The notes under the pieces are model-generated. The model did not search any database. It was not told the origin of the DNA and was given only the letters and a program-made list of their open reading frames with translations. This document shows positions 30,393 to 30,708 of a stretch of 30,708 bases of DNA, piece after piece. The stretch is from an uncultured Lachnospiraceae bacterium (GTDB taxonomy: Bacteria; Bacillota; Clostridia; Lachnospirales; Lachnospiraceae). The translations under genes and the position numbers were made by a program. The stretch's first letter is position 1, and each line of letters opens with the position of its first letter. The stretch spans positions 1-30,708 of the forward strand of contig CAJTOR010000045.1 in the NCBI GenBank assembly GCA_910577675.1, given 5' to 3'.

Positions 30393-30469
30393 TATGGTAA
30401 AGCAAGGTTTATTAATATAAAAAATAAAATGTAAGTTTCTCTTAAAACATAAGCGAAAGGGAAAATATT

Positions 30470-30708
30470 ATGAAAAAAGATGTTCTGTTAATTGATCCAT
30501 GGGGGGTGCGTGGATCAGAGCGATATTTGAATGGTTTGATTTCGGGGTTATCTGAAAATGTTAATTTAACGCTGATAACAAATAAATATTATGAATTAGT
30601 TCCAGGCATCAATTATAAAGTAATAAAATTGTTTTTTAAAAAGTCTGAAAATATGGATTCTGGATTAAAGAGAAAAGTAATTCGTGGATTAGAATATATT
30701 AATGCCTA
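30470..30708 (+). CDS. Glycosyltransferase N-terminus, truncated by the window end
   Basis: ATG 30470 is preceded by GAAAGGGA at 8 nt. The 79 visible codons read MKKDVLLIDPWGVRGSERYL, then NGLISGLSENVNLTLITNKY, open to the last base. A short hydrophobic beta strand, a Gly/Arg loop and a helix before a second strand fit the first half of a GT4 Rossmann domain as in capsular glycosyltransferases. The reading frame is markedly more AT-rich than the preceding genes. Acceptor and donor cannot be predicted from this fragment. Confidence 0.7.
   Translation, partial: MKKDVLLIDPWGVRGSERYLNGLISGLSENVNLTLITNKYYELVPGINYKVIKLFFKKSENMDSGLKRKVIRGLEYINA

Overview
This 30.7 kb window looks like a chromosomal segment of a Gram-positive Clostridia bacterium, most likely a gut-associated member of the Lachnospiraceae. 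The reasons are a T-box-controlled serS, Ig-like BIG2 domain surface proteins, a dockerin-bearing M60 (mucin-type) peptidase, AGGAGG-like ribosome binding sites and simple rho-independent terminators. This taxonomic placement is inference from gene content. Every gene I can support lies on the + strand.

Layout. (1) 1-1500: a two-gene unit, a secreted BIG2 protein followed by an unrecognised 188-aa protein, closed by a strong terminator. (2) 1500-9253: four consecutive ABC exporter half-transporters in the order A1-B1-A2-B2, a tandem duplication of a heterodimeric exporter pair. Upstream is a direct repeat matching the LytTR response-regulator site (9 bp, 12-bp spacer, 9 bp) next to a -10 box, then a hairpin-rich leader bounded by an 11-bp direct repeat. 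(3) 9279-10947: promoter, serine T-box leader and serS, with terminator. (4) 10967-11587: a DUF5662-like protein with a 17-bp terminator hairpin. (5) 11613-18635: a secreted 1875-aa dockerin/FnIII/M60 metallopeptidase with a C-terminal 11-residue repeat, followed 10 bp later by a secreted protein with a cohesin-like N-terminal domain and two BIG2 domains. The two may form an enzyme-scaffold pair. (6) 18636-21634: a 680-bp gene-free region holding a perfect 30-bp inverted repeat, then an SF2 helicase with five helicase-associated (HA) repeats. (7) 22084-30708: a surface polysaccharide cluster running off the window. It encodes a DegT-family aminotransferase, an initiating sugar-phosphate transferase, a GT4 glycosyltransferase, a UDP-GlcNAc 6-dehydrogenase (WbpA-like), an LpxD-like acyltransferase, a Gfo/Idh oxidoreductase (WbpB-like), a WbpD-like N-acetyltransferase, an acyltransferase remnant, a polysaccharide deacetylase interrupted at a G8 tract, and the start of another glycosyltransferase.

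How the genes work together. The WbpA/B/D-like enzymes plus the aminotransferase amount to the known route from UDP-GlcNAc to UDP-2,3-diacetamido-2,3-dideoxyglucuronic acid. The sugar transferase would load the first sugar on undecaprenyl phosphate, the glycosyltransferases would extend it, and the deacetylase, possibly phase-variable, would modify the product. The M60 peptidase and cohesin-like protein form a separate secreted module. The exporter quartet may respond to a peptide-sensing LytTR regulator that lies outside the window.

The signals I rate most worth checking are the LytTR-type site before the exporter quartet, the G8-tract frameshift in the deacetylase, the 30-bp inverted repeat at the helicase promoter, and the dockerin/cohesin-like pair. 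No tRNA, rRNA, CRISPR array or intact insertion sequence was seen.
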